Positions 33,387 to 43,912 of a stretch of 64,000 nucleotides of DNA are shown piece by piece. The notes under the pieces are model-generated. The model ran no database searches and was not told the DNA's origin. It worked only from the letters and a program-made list of their open reading frames with translations. The position numbers and the translations under genes were made by a program. The stretch comes from DATGMB01 sp035293845 (GTDB lineage Bacteria > Acidobacteriota > Terriglobia > Bryobacterales > Bryobacteraceae). The stretch is from contig DATGMB010000172.1 in assembly GCA_035293845.1 (NCBI GenBank), positions 1 to 64,000 on the forward strand. Direction: 5' to 3'. Each line of letters begins with the position of its first letter. The stretch's first letter is position 1.

Positions 33387-34748
33387 ATGTTTACCTGTTC
33401 CCGCCGCGCGCTGCTGTCCGCTGCCGCGGCTGCCGCCTTGCGCCCGCGCCTCGGCCGTGCCGCCGGCGACCCCTGGGATGCGGTGCCGGAGATCCTGAAG
33501 CGCATCCAGCCTCCCGCCATCCCGGAACGCGAGTTTCCGATCACCCGCTACGGCGCCAAACCCGGCGGCAAGACGGATTGCACCGAAGCTTTCGCCCGGG
33601 CCATCGCCGCCGCCAATGCGGCAGGCGGCGGCCGCGTCGTAGTCCCGGAAGACGACTGGCTCACCGGCGCCATTCATCTCAGGAGCAACGTCAATCTTCA
33701 CCTCGCCAAAAGCGCGACGATTCGCTTCAGCCAGGACCCGCGGCAGTACCCCATCGTTCTCACTCGCTTCGAGGGCATCGAGTGCATGAACTATTCGCCG
33801 TTCATTTACGCCCTGGACCAGCGCAACATCGCGATCACCGGCGAAGGCACGCTCGACGGCCAGGCCGGGCCTGAGCACTGGTGGCCGTGGACGGGCCGCG
33901 GCGCCGCGCCCGATCGCAGCCAGCGCAAGGCCCGCGCCGCCCTGGCCGAGATGGCCGAGAGCGGCGTTCCGGTCGAGAAGCGCGTCTTCGGTGACGGCGC
34001 GTTCCTGCGCCCCATGTTCCTCCAGCCCTACCGGTGCACAAACGTGCTCGTCGAGGGCGTGACGATCGTCAATTCACCGATGTACGAGATCCACCCCGTG
34101 CTTTGCCGGAACGTTACGGTGCGCGGTGTGAACATTTCCAGCCACGGGCCCAACAACGACGGCTGCGATCCCGAGTCCTCGACCGATGTCCTCATCGACG
34201 GCTGCACCTTCGACACGGGCGACGACTGCATCGCGATCAAGAGCGGCCGCAATGCCGATGGCCGCCGCCTGCATGCGCCCTCCGAGAACATCGTCGTGCA
34301 GAGCTGCACGATGAAGGACGGGCACGGCGGCGTCACGCTCGGCAGCGAATGCTCCGGCGGCATCCGCAACGTGTACGCCCGCAACTGCCACATGGACAGC
34401 CCGCACCTCCAACGCATCCTGCGCTTCAAGAACAACGCCATGCGCGGCGGGGTCATCGAGCACGTCTACATGCGCGAGATCGAAGCCGGCCAGGTCGCCG
34501 GCCCTGCGATCGAGATCGACTTTCAATACGAGGAAGGCCCCCGCGGCCCGTTCACCCCGGTGGTGCGCGACGTCGCCGTGGAAAACGTCCACTGCCGTCA
34601 GGCCGCCACGGCGCTCTCGCTCCGCGGCTATGCCAATGCGCCGATCCGCGACATCCGCCTGCACCATCTACGGTTCGATTCCGTGGCCAAGCCGAACGTC
34701 ATCGAGCATGTGGAAGGGCTTGTCATGGATGACGTGAAGATCGGGTGA
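33387..34748 (+). CDS. GH28 polygalacturonase, second copy
   Basis: A 453-residue GH28 protein with an RR-containing leader (FTCSRRALLSAAAAAALRPR). The family motifs are NNDGCD (about 255), GDDCIAIKSG (about 277) and GHGGVTLGS (about 311). The RIK position reads RILRFKNN (about 345), where canonical enzymes have RIK. The catalytic aspartates are present. It is more similar to exo- or rhamnogalacturonan-type GH28 than the other copy, judging by the NNDGCDPESS form. It faces uxaE across the palindrome and should be co-regulated with it. Confidence 0.92.
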   Translation: MFTCSRRALLSAAAAAALRPRLGRAAGDPWDAVPEILKRIQPPAIPEREFPITRYGAKPGGKTDCTEAFARAIAAANAAGGGRVVVPEDDWLTGAIHLRSNVNLHLAKSATIRFSQDPRQYPIVLTRFEGIECMNYSPFIYALDQRNIAITGEGTLDGQAGPEHWWPWTGRGAAPDRSQRKARAALAEMAESGVPVEKRVFGDGAFLRPMFLQPYRCTNVLVEGVTIVNSPMYEIHPVLCRNVTVRGVNISSHGPNNDGCDPESSTDVLIDGCTFDTGDDCIAIKSGRNADGRRLHAPSENIVVQSCTMKDGHGGVTLGSECSGGIRNVYARNCHMDSPHLQRILRFKNNAMRGGVIEHVYMREIEAGQVAGPAIEIDFQYEEGPRGPFTPVVRDVAVENVHCRQAATALSLRGYANAPIRDIRLHHLRFDSVAKPNVIEHVEGLVMDDVKIG

Positions 34749-34773
34749 GCGGACCTGTGCCATAATCGACGCC

Positions 34774-36009
34774 ATGCGATTGCTCCGCCTGCTTCCCCTT
34801 GCCGCCGCGGCGGCGCTGGTTCTTCCCGCGCAGGATCACTGGGTCGCGACCTGGACCACCGCCGAGACCCTGGCTCACACCGGCCCCGCGCCGGCCGCGC
34901 GGGCCAACGCGACTCCCGCCCAGGCCATTGGTATCCGCGGATTCCATAACCAGACGGTGCGCATGATTGCGCGCGTCAGCATTCCCGGAAAACGCGTGCG
35001 GGTGAAACTGTCGAACGCATTCGGGGCCGCCCCGGTGACGGTCGCCTCCGCCCACATCGCGCTGCGCGAGAAGGATTCGGCCATTGTCCCCACGAGCGAC
35101 CGCGCCCTGGCCTTCGACGGCCGGCCCGGCGTAACCATCGGCCCCGGCGCCGTCATCCTCAGCGATCCCGTGGACCTCACCATCCCCGCGCTCGCGGATG
35201 TCGCTGTCAGCCTCTTCTTTCCCGGTGAGACCGGGCCGCCCACCAATCACGCGACCGGTCTGCATAACGCCTACGTCACCAGTGGCGACGCCACGGCGCG
35301 GCCCGCCATCGAAGAGCCGATCGTCACGCAGCAGTATTATTACCTCGCCGGCATTGACGTGATGGCGCCGTCCAGTTCTTTCCTGATCGTCGCCTACGGC
35401 GATTCCATCACCGATGGCGCGCGCTCCTCGAACGAATCCAACCACGCCTGGCCCGCGCTGCTCGCCGCCCGCCTGGCCGCGAAAAAGGAGACGGCCGCAA
35501 TCGCGGTCGGCAATATGGGGATCGGCGGCAATCGCGTCCTGCGCGACGGCGCCGGTTCGAGCGCTCTCGCCCGCTTCGACCGCGACGTCCTCAGCCAGTC
35601 CGGCGTGAAATGGGTGATGCTGCTCGAAGGCATCAACGATATCGGGCACTCCGATACGAACACCGGCGAGAACGTCGAGGCCGCCGACATCATCGCCGGC
35701 TACCGCCAACTGATCGAGCGCGCCCACACGCACGGCCTCCGGATCATCGGCTGCACGTTGACGCCCTACGGCGGCGCGGGCTACCAGCGCGAGCACGGCG
35801 AAGCCGTTCGCGAGGCCGTCAATGAATGGATCCGCACGCCCGGCCACTTCGACGCGGTAGTCGATTTCGAAAAGGCAACCCGCGACGCCGCCGATCCGAA
35901 GAAGATCCGCGCCGAATTCGACCCCGGCGACCATCTCCACCCCAACGACGCCGGGTATCAGGCGATGGCGGACGCGATCGATCTGAGCATTTTCACCAGG
36001 AAGAAGTAG
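34774..36009 (+). CDS. SGNH hydrolase with N-terminal beta domain
   Basis: A 411-residue secreted protein. The signal peptide is followed by a beta-sandwich domain to about residue 200 (WVATWTTAETLAHTG, VRVKLSNAFGAAPVTVASAH). The SGNH domain follows, with VAYGDSITDGARSS (Ser near 211), NMGIGGNRVL, LLEGINDIG and DPGDHLHPNDAGYQAM. This two-domain layout is typical of secreted rhamnogalacturonan or xylan acetylesterase-like hydrolases. It lies 25 bases after the second GH28 and probably shares its transcript. Confidence 0.87.
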   Translation: MRLLRLLPLAAAAALVLPAQDHWVATWTTAETLAHTGPAPAARANATPAQAIGIRGFHNQTVRMIARVSIPGKRVRVKLSNAFGAAPVTVASAHIALREKDSAIVPTSDRALAFDGRPGVTIGPGAVILSDPVDLTIPALADVAVSLFFPGETGPPTNHATGLHNAYVTSGDATARPAIEEPIVTQQYYYLAGIDVMAPSSSFLIVAYGDSITDGARSSNESNHAWPALLAARLAAKKETAAIAVGNMGIGGNRVLRDGAGSSALARFDRDVLSQSGVKWVMLLEGINDIGHSDTNTGENVEAADIIAGYRQLIERAHTHGLRIIGCTLTPYGGAGYQREHGEAVREAVNEWIRTPGHFDAVVDFEKATRDAADPKKIRAEFDPGDHLHPNDAGYQAMADAIDLSIFTRKK

Positions 36010-36024
36010 GGGCCTGGCCGGCCC

Positions 36025-38616
<2,592 letters not shown>

Positions 38617-38663
38617 GGGGTTTATTGTAGCCCGAACGCTGCACGGGCTCATGGACCGGCGGC

Positions 38664-39008
38664 TCAGACTAATTCCGGGTGATGCGCGCTATAAAAGCCC
38701 GACTCGGTGCTGAAGCCATTGATGAACGCGTAACCGTCCGCGGTGATGGTAATGCTGAGCTCCCATCCGCCATTCCGGAACTCACGCATGCTGACGGAGC
38801 CGCGGCGCGGAATTGCCATTCCGCGCTCTGCGATTACGATGTCCGGAGCCAGCCGCATCCGCTGCCGCAGCGCAACGCTGCCATGCAAATCGTTCAGAAG
38901 GGAAAGAAGGCCGGCAGTCCGGGCGACCTCGACAGTAATCTCGTGGCTTAGAATTACCCGTGCAAAATCCTTATCGGCTATGTCAAATGTGGTAAATGGC
39001 CAACTCAT
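38664..39008 (-). CDS. Hypothetical protein, 114 residues
   Basis: The ATG at 39008 follows AGGAG. The sequence (SWPFTTFDIADKDFARVILS) is not a family I recognise. There is no signal peptide. Alternating strands (ELSITITADGYAFING) suggest a small alpha/beta fold. It sits just downstream of the Ser/Thr kinase gene on the same strand, 61 bases away. Confidence 0.65.
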   Translation of the reverse strand: MSWPFTTFDIADKDFARVILSHEITVEVARTAGLLSLLNDLHGSVALRQRMRLAPDIVIAERGMAIPRRGSVSMREFRNGGWELSITITADGYAFINGFSTESGFYSAHHPELV

Positions 39009-39069
39009 CGCACACTCCTTTCGCGAATAGCCGGGTGGTGGTTCACTGTAACATTGAAGGGCTGCGGAA

Positions 39070-41985
39070 TCAACCCGAAATAGTCATCGTGTCGATCGTC
39101 TCGCGCCGGTCCAGCCGCACGGCAAGCGGCCGGCAGTTCCGCAGCAGGGGAATGAGTTCCGCCCGCATCTCGTTCACCGACCGGTAGCGGCCCGCGGGAT
39201 CGCGCGCCAGGCACCGGCGCAGCACGCGTTTGATCTGATGGCCATCGCGTCCGTCCGCCTGGATCTCGATGGGATCGTTCAGCAACGACCGGAGGATTTC
39301 GCCCGCCGTCCGCCCGCGGAAGGGCCGTCTGCCAGTAAGTGCTTCCACCGCGATGATACCCAGCGAGAATATGTCGCTCCGCTCATCGATTTGTTCTCCC
39401 GTGAACTGTTCCGGAGAAATGTAACCGAGCGTTCCAACAACCGTTCCGGCTACCGTAAGACTCTCGGCATCGTTCCCGTCGACCAGCCGTACCTTTGCCA
39501 GTCCGAAGTCCAGGATCTTGATGGAACCCGGCCCGTCGGTCTCGGGGACGATGAGGATATTCTCCGGCTTCAGATCGCGATGGATTACTCCTTCCCGATG
39601 GGCCGCGGCGACGCCGTCCAGAAGCCGGTCGAACCGGGCCGCGGTCAGCGGCGGCGAAAACACGCCGAGGCGCCTCAGTTCGCTTCTCCACGTTACGCCC
39701 CGAATCAGCTCCATCGCCAGATACGCGCCGTCCGGACGCGCCGGCCCGTAATCGTATACCGCGATGATATTCGGATGACGCAGGCGGGCGACGGCCTGAG
39801 CTTCGCGCTCGAAGCGGCGCATCGCGGAGGGGTGCGTCAGCAGCCCGCCGGTAACGACCTTGACTGCGACGCTCCGCCGGAGTCCCAAATCCCAGGCCTC
39901 GTACACAGCGCCGTAGCCTCCCTTCCCGATCCGCTGATCGAGCCGGTATTTGCCGTGGATCACGCGCTCGACCATCAGCATCGAAGTCAAGGGTGTGCCG
40001 TCCGCGGCGCACCGCTGCGCCGTCTCGTCGTAGCACGCTCCGCACCGCTCGCATTCACGGACCAGGTTCAATCCCGTGCGGTCCAGCAGAGCCAGCGCGC
40101 CGTTCCGCATCCTCCGCTCGCTGTCCACCCGCTCTCTGAGCCACACCAGCTCCAGCGCAAATCCCATATCCGCGGCGATGGCCCTGAGCAGGTTCAGGTT
40201 CGACGCTGTGTACGGCTCTTCCGATCGCTTCTCACCCAAAACGATCACGCCCACGGTCCGCCGCTCGGAGTCCCTGACCGGAATCAGCAGCCGGAGCCCG
40301 AGCTTCTCGAACGCCCCCGAGAGGCAGGGCGGGAGTTGCCGGGACTCCGCCGCGATTTCCAGGATGCTTCGCGATTCATCCGCGAGCTTCCGCAACTCTT
40401 CCTTATACCGTCCCGGAATTTCGCCGATCTCCCCGTGCGAGTATTCCGCCGGCTCCGGCGTACCCAGGCCCCGGTTGCAGCACGATACATATATGGACCG
40501 GGGATGCAGGGCGGCTCCCACCTGTGTCCCGACCATCGACAGAATTTCCGGCGCCGAATCGGCCGTCTTCAAATGTTCGCTGAGCTGGAGGAGGATCACT
40601 TCCTCCGCCAGCACGTCCCGAAAAAACCGGCGATCCAGCCACAGGGTCAGCCGCCTGCGGTATTGCAGACTCAACCCCGCCGTCAGCAGCACGAAGCCGT
40701 AGGAGGAGAGAGAGCCGCCGGTCACCAACTCCGCCACCGTGCGATTCGTGTGCGTGGCGATGTTCCACGCGATGGCCAGCAGCGGAACGAGCAGAAGCAG
40801 CCGCAGGGAATTCCTGGCGAAGACGTACTGCACTCCGCGGCGCATCGCCACGTCGATGCCCAACACCCGGTCCTTGATCACAGCGTAGGCCAACGTAACC
40901 GGCATGAGCGTGGAGAAGAGGTTCGTCACGATAATGTCGGCCGAATACGAGCCGCTCTTGGGTAACAGCCAGTTGCCGGTTGCGGCCGTCGCCAGTGTGA
41001 AGGCACCCGGCAGGAAGATCGTCGCCGCCGCCGCGAGGGTGACCCATTTCACCCGCCGGCGAAGGTCCGGCGATTCCGCGAGCATCCGATAATTACGGCG
41101 TAGCACCAGGCAGGCCGCCGCCGCGACCACGAGCTTGAAGGCGCTGCTCAGCGCGATGCCATGCGCCTGATACGGCGCAATCCATGCATGATGACTCAGG
41201 TGATAGTGAATCGCCGATTCCTCGTCCTGTAGCGCCACGAACTTCAGAATGGTTCGCGGCAAGAACAGGAGCGTGCCATAAACAAAGATCAGGAGCTTGG
41301 TGGCCCGCCAGGCCGGTCCTTCGCTTACCGCTCTGGGAAAGCCGGAAAAGAACAGATAGCCCAGCACCATGTGCCACGGAGGAACGCAGCCGGCCGCCGT
41401 ACACAGCGCCCGCTGTCCCGGCGGCACGATGGCGGCAAATGGCCACAGAATCAAGCCGCCGACGTGGAGTGCAAACGCGAGCGAGGCGACCGATCCCAGG
41501 CGCGTCAACGCCGAACCCGGCAGAACCAGGCCGAGTGCCATCCCGGCCACGAAAAATACCAGGCCGGAAATCAATAGCGAAAGGTAGAATGCGGCATTCG
41601 TGCGATTGCGTGTCACCCGCGACTGCAGCCGCACGAGCCGCGGCGCGCCGGCTCCGGCGACCTGCATGGAATACCACTGTTGCGGAGCGAGGAAATTCAG
41701 CTTCAGGGCTGGGTCTACCTCCGCGTAGCGCGCGTCGCCATCGATTGCCAGGACGCGGTCGCCGGGCGCCAGAACTCCAGCCGCCGGCCCATCCGCATCC
41801 ACCGTTCGGATGTACCATCCCGCGCCGGATCGTGCAGCGGTCCAGCCGGGCTGCGGCGCCTGCGGTCCGTAACGCCAGATCACAACGGAAGCATAAACAT
41901 ACAGGCAGAACACCGACGCGCCGGCCGCGAGAGCAAGCCACCGGAATGCGCGGGCAAATCGGGTGACACTCTTGGCCGGCTGCAT
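39070..41985 (-). CDS. Membrane Ser/Thr protein kinase with PDZ and GAF domains
   Basis: A 971-residue sensor kinase. After one helix (LALAAGASVFCLYVYASVVI) comes a PDZ-like domain at about 45-105 (GPAAGVLAPGDRVLAIDGDA). A multi-helix membrane region reaches to about 420, then a GAF-like domain at about 480-620 (LRLLIPVRDSERRTVGVIVL). A cysteine cluster (CERCGACYDETAQRC, about 642) may bind zinc. The C-terminal Hanks-type kinase is complete: GKGGYGAVYEA (685), VAVKVV (706), HRDLKPEN (799) and DFGLAK (824). The PDZ outside the membrane and kinase inside suggest envelope-stress or peptide sensing. The ATG at 41985 was preferred to a TTG 12 bases before it. Confidence 0.85.
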   Translation of the reverse strand: MQPAKSVTRFARAFRWLALAAGASVFCLYVYASVVIWRYGPQAPQPGWTAARSGAGWYIRTVDADGPAAGVLAPGDRVLAIDGDARYAEVDPALKLNFLAPQQWYSMQVAGAGAPRLVRLQSRVTRNRTNAAFYLSLLISGLVFFVAGMALGLVLPGSALTRLGSVASLAFALHVGGLILWPFAAIVPPGQRALCTAAGCVPPWHMVLGYLFFSGFPRAVSEGPAWRATKLLIFVYGTLLFLPRTILKFVALQDEESAIHYHLSHHAWIAPYQAHGIALSSAFKLVVAAAACLVLRRNYRMLAESPDLRRRVKWVTLAAAATIFLPGAFTLATAATGNWLLPKSGSYSADIIVTNLFSTLMPVTLAYAVIKDRVLGIDVAMRRGVQYVFARNSLRLLLLVPLLAIAWNIATHTNRTVAELVTGGSLSSYGFVLLTAGLSLQYRRRLTLWLDRRFFRDVLAEEVILLQLSEHLKTADSAPEILSMVGTQVGAALHPRSIYVSCCNRGLGTPEPAEYSHGEIGEIPGRYKEELRKLADESRSILEIAAESRQLPPCLSGAFEKLGLRLLIPVRDSERRTVGVIVLGEKRSEEPYTASNLNLLRAIAADMGFALELVWLRERVDSERRMRNGALALLDRTGLNLVRECERCGACYDETAQRCAADGTPLTSMLMVERVIHGKYRLDQRIGKGGYGAVYEAWDLGLRRSVAVKVVTGGLLTHPSAMRRFEREAQAVARLRHPNIIAVYDYGPARPDGAYLAMELIRGVTWRSELRRLGVFSPPLTAARFDRLLDGVAAAHREGVIHRDLKPENILIVPETDGPGSIKILDFGLAKVRLVDGNDAESLTVAGTVVGTLGYISPEQFTGEQIDERSDIFSLGIIAVEALTGRRPFRGRTAGEILRSLLNDPIEIQADGRDGHQIKRVLRRCLARDPAGRYRSVNEMRAELIPLLRNCRPLAVRLDRRETIDTMTISG

Positions 41986-42323
41986 AAAACTGCCCAAGTG
42001 AAGGACTTCCGACGATCATACTGGCCGGCGATAAGCAAAGCAAGGGCTGAGCAGAAGCCCCCGGCGCCGATGGTCTCCGGCCCGCGGTCGATTCCGGCGC
42101 CGCTCGACCGGGCCCGGCCCCGCGGGCCCCGCCTTCCTGCGCATCTACAGACGAACCAGCGCCCCTCGGCTGTGCTCACGCGCACATCGCGAGGCATTGC
42201 GTCTGTCCACCACGCCGGCGCTACGGCTTCGGGTTTTTGATCGCACCGCAAAGCATTTCACAGTGCAGTTCCAAACACTCGATGGGACGCGAATCGGGGT
42301 ACAAGGTCTCAGGGAGGTTCGCG

Positions 42324-42983
42324 ATGCGTTCCGTACTTGCCTTCGGCGTTTCGGCCTTGGCAATCTGCCTGTTCCTGACCATCGGCGCTCAGGCCGAAGT
42401 GATTCACCTAACGACGGCTGCGCAGGCCGATCCGCCGCCGTCAGGGACCCAGGGCTTCGACGCCCTCGGCACCACGACGGCGAATGGCTCGCCAAACGGG
42501 AACATCAACACCGCCACCACGTTCACGCTGGGGGACTGGGTCTCGACGCTTGTCAATACCGGCATCTTCGCCGGTATGCCGATGCAGGCGTTCGGCAATG
42601 TTCCGTTCAACATCACCATCCCCACCAGTCTTACTTTTGGCAATAGCGTGTTCGGCACCTTCGCGAGCACTTCGATCATCAATGAGGGGGGCGCACCGGG
42701 CTTCGCGGACTTCCTTGTGGTGGGCCAGTGGACGCCGGGCTCTTACGGCGGCTTGATGGGGCAGGGACCCTTCACGGCGGACTTAAGCATCGCCCTCACC
42801 CAAAGCCCCCCAGGTACGGGGTCCATCTCGGCCAGCGGCAGCTTCGTCGAGACCCCCTCGAGCACCATTCCCGAGCCGTCGAGCATCGTAATGGCCCTCA
42901 TGGGTCTCGCCGCCGGAGTAGGGAGCTACCGATTGCGCCGGCGTCGCGGCGGCTCCCCGAGGGTTGCCGCTAAGAACTCGTAG
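42324..42983 (+). CDS. PEP-CTERM sorting-domain protein (copy 1)
   Basis: A 219-residue protein. The ATG at 42324 follows GGGAGG and starts a signal peptide (RSVLAFGVSALAICLFLTIG, then AQA). The C-terminus has the exosortase signal: IPEPSSIVMALMGLAAGVGS followed by a basic tail YRLRRRR. The body is Ser/Thr/Gly-rich and beta-like (FGNSVFGTFASTSIIN). It is exported, probably processed by an exosortase and placed at the surface or in an extracellular matrix. No exosortase gene is in the window. Confidence 0.9.
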   Translation: MRSVLAFGVSALAICLFLTIGAQAEVIHLTTAAQADPPPSGTQGFDALGTTTANGSPNGNINTATTFTLGDWVSTLVNTGIFAGMPMQAFGNVPFNITIPTSLTFGNSVFGTFASTSIINEGGAPGFADFLVVGQWTPGSYGGLMGQGPFTADLSIALTQSPPGTGSISASGSFVETPSSTIPEPSSIVMALMGLAAGVGSYRLRRRRGGSPRVAAKNS

Positions 42984-43000
42984 ATCGTTGTCCGGTGGGG

Positions 43001-43016
43001 CAGGCGGTTGCCTGCT
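43001..43016 (+). terminator. Hairpin after PEP-CTERM copy 1
   Basis: GCAGGC (43001-43006) pairs with GCCTGC (43011-43016) over GGTT. It is the degenerate counterpart of the hairpin after copy 2. Confidence 0.5.
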
Positions 43017-43178
43017 GTGACGCGGCTTGGTGAAGGGCACGCGGCCGCGTCCGGCCTGTTGTTGCCCGATGTCAGTGCTGCGCGGTTTATGATCACACCG
43101 CAAAATATTACACCGTGCCGTTCCAAACACTCGGAAGGAATGGATCGGGCTACAAAGTCTATTCAAGGGAGGTTCGCG

Positions 43179-43811
43179 ATGCGTCCAGTAACAGTCTTTG
43201 GAGTTTCGGCAGTGGCAATCTGCCTGTTCCTGACCACCGGCGCCCAAGCCGAGGTCATGCACTTGACGAGCGCTGCGCAGCCCGATCCGCCGCCGACCGC
43301 GACCCAGGGCTTCATCGCCTTGAGCCCCTCGACGGCCAATGGTTCACCCAACGGGAACATTAACACGGCCACGACCTTCACGATCGGTGACTGGACTTCG
43401 AGCTTTGTCAATTCGGGTGTCTTAGCCGGCATGCCCATGCAGACCTTCGGCACGATTCCGCTCAACCTCAACGTTGGCAACAGTTTTACTTTCGGGAATA
43501 GCGTGTTCGGGACCTTCCAGAGCAGCACGATCCTCAATCAGCACGGCGCGCCGGGCTTCGAGAACGTCCTCATATCCGGGGCCTGGACGCCGGGTTCGTT
43601 CGGCGGCCTGATGGGGCAAGGCCCCTTCCCCGCGCAGGTATCCATAGCCTTCACCCAGATTCCCCCGAATAACGGGTCCATCTCGGTTAGCGGCACCTTC
43701 GCGACCCCCCCGTTCGTCGAAATTCCCGAGCCGTCGACCATCGTGATGGCGCTCATGGGCCTCGTCGCTGGAGTCGGGAGCTCCCGGCTCCGCCGGCGTT
43801 CCAGCCGTTAG
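43179..43811 (+). CDS. PEP-CTERM sorting-domain protein (copy 2)
   Basis: A 210-residue paralogue of the preceding gene. The leader RPVTVFGVSAVAICLFLTTG and the body (NGSPNGNINTATTFTIGDW, MGQGPFPAQVSIAFTQIPP) align throughout. It ends with IPEPSTIVMALMGLVAGVGS and SRLRRRSSR. The ATG at 43179 follows GGGAGG. The more divergent C-terminal third and the conserved leader suggest that both copies are expressed and used, perhaps with different surface properties. Confidence 0.9.
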   Translation: MRPVTVFGVSAVAICLFLTTGAQAEVMHLTSAAQPDPPPTATQGFIALSPSTANGSPNGNINTATTFTIGDWTSSFVNSGVLAGMPMQTFGTIPLNLNVGNSFTFGNSVFGTFQSSTILNQHGAPGFENVLISGAWTPGSFGGLMGQGPFPAQVSIAFTQIPPNNGSISVSGTFATPPFVEIPEPSTIVMALMGLVAGVGSSRLRRRSSR

Positions 43812-43837
43812 AATGGCCGGATCGATCACCCGGTAGG

Positions 43838-43859
43838 GCAGGCGCCGTCGCCTGCCCGT
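43838..43859. terminator. Hairpin after PEP-CTERM copy 2
   Basis: GGGCAGGCG (43838-43846) and CGCCTGCCC (43851-43859) form a 9-bp perfect stem with a CCGT loop, between the convergent PEP-CTERM and recJ genes. Confidence 0.65.
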
Positions 43860-43912
43860 CTCCCTCAAGCTTCAGCTTCATATCGCGATGGCCGCGCAGC
43901 CCGCCGGGCCGG

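Larger units (their letters stand above)
42237..43870 (+). repeat. Tandem duplication carrying two PEP-CTERM genes
   Basis: Two successive units share similarity beyond the coding sequence. About 90 bases upstream of each ATG match (ATCGCACCGCAAAGCATT versus ATCACACCGCAAAATATT; then GTTCCAAACACTCG, and GGGAGGTTCGCGATGCG before the start). Each unit ends with a GGCAGGC/GCCTGCC hairpin (43001-43016 and 43838-43859). The proteins differ at many positions, so the duplication is not recent. The first unit lies in a 338-base gap after the kinase gene that otherwise holds nothing I can identify. Confidence 0.8.
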
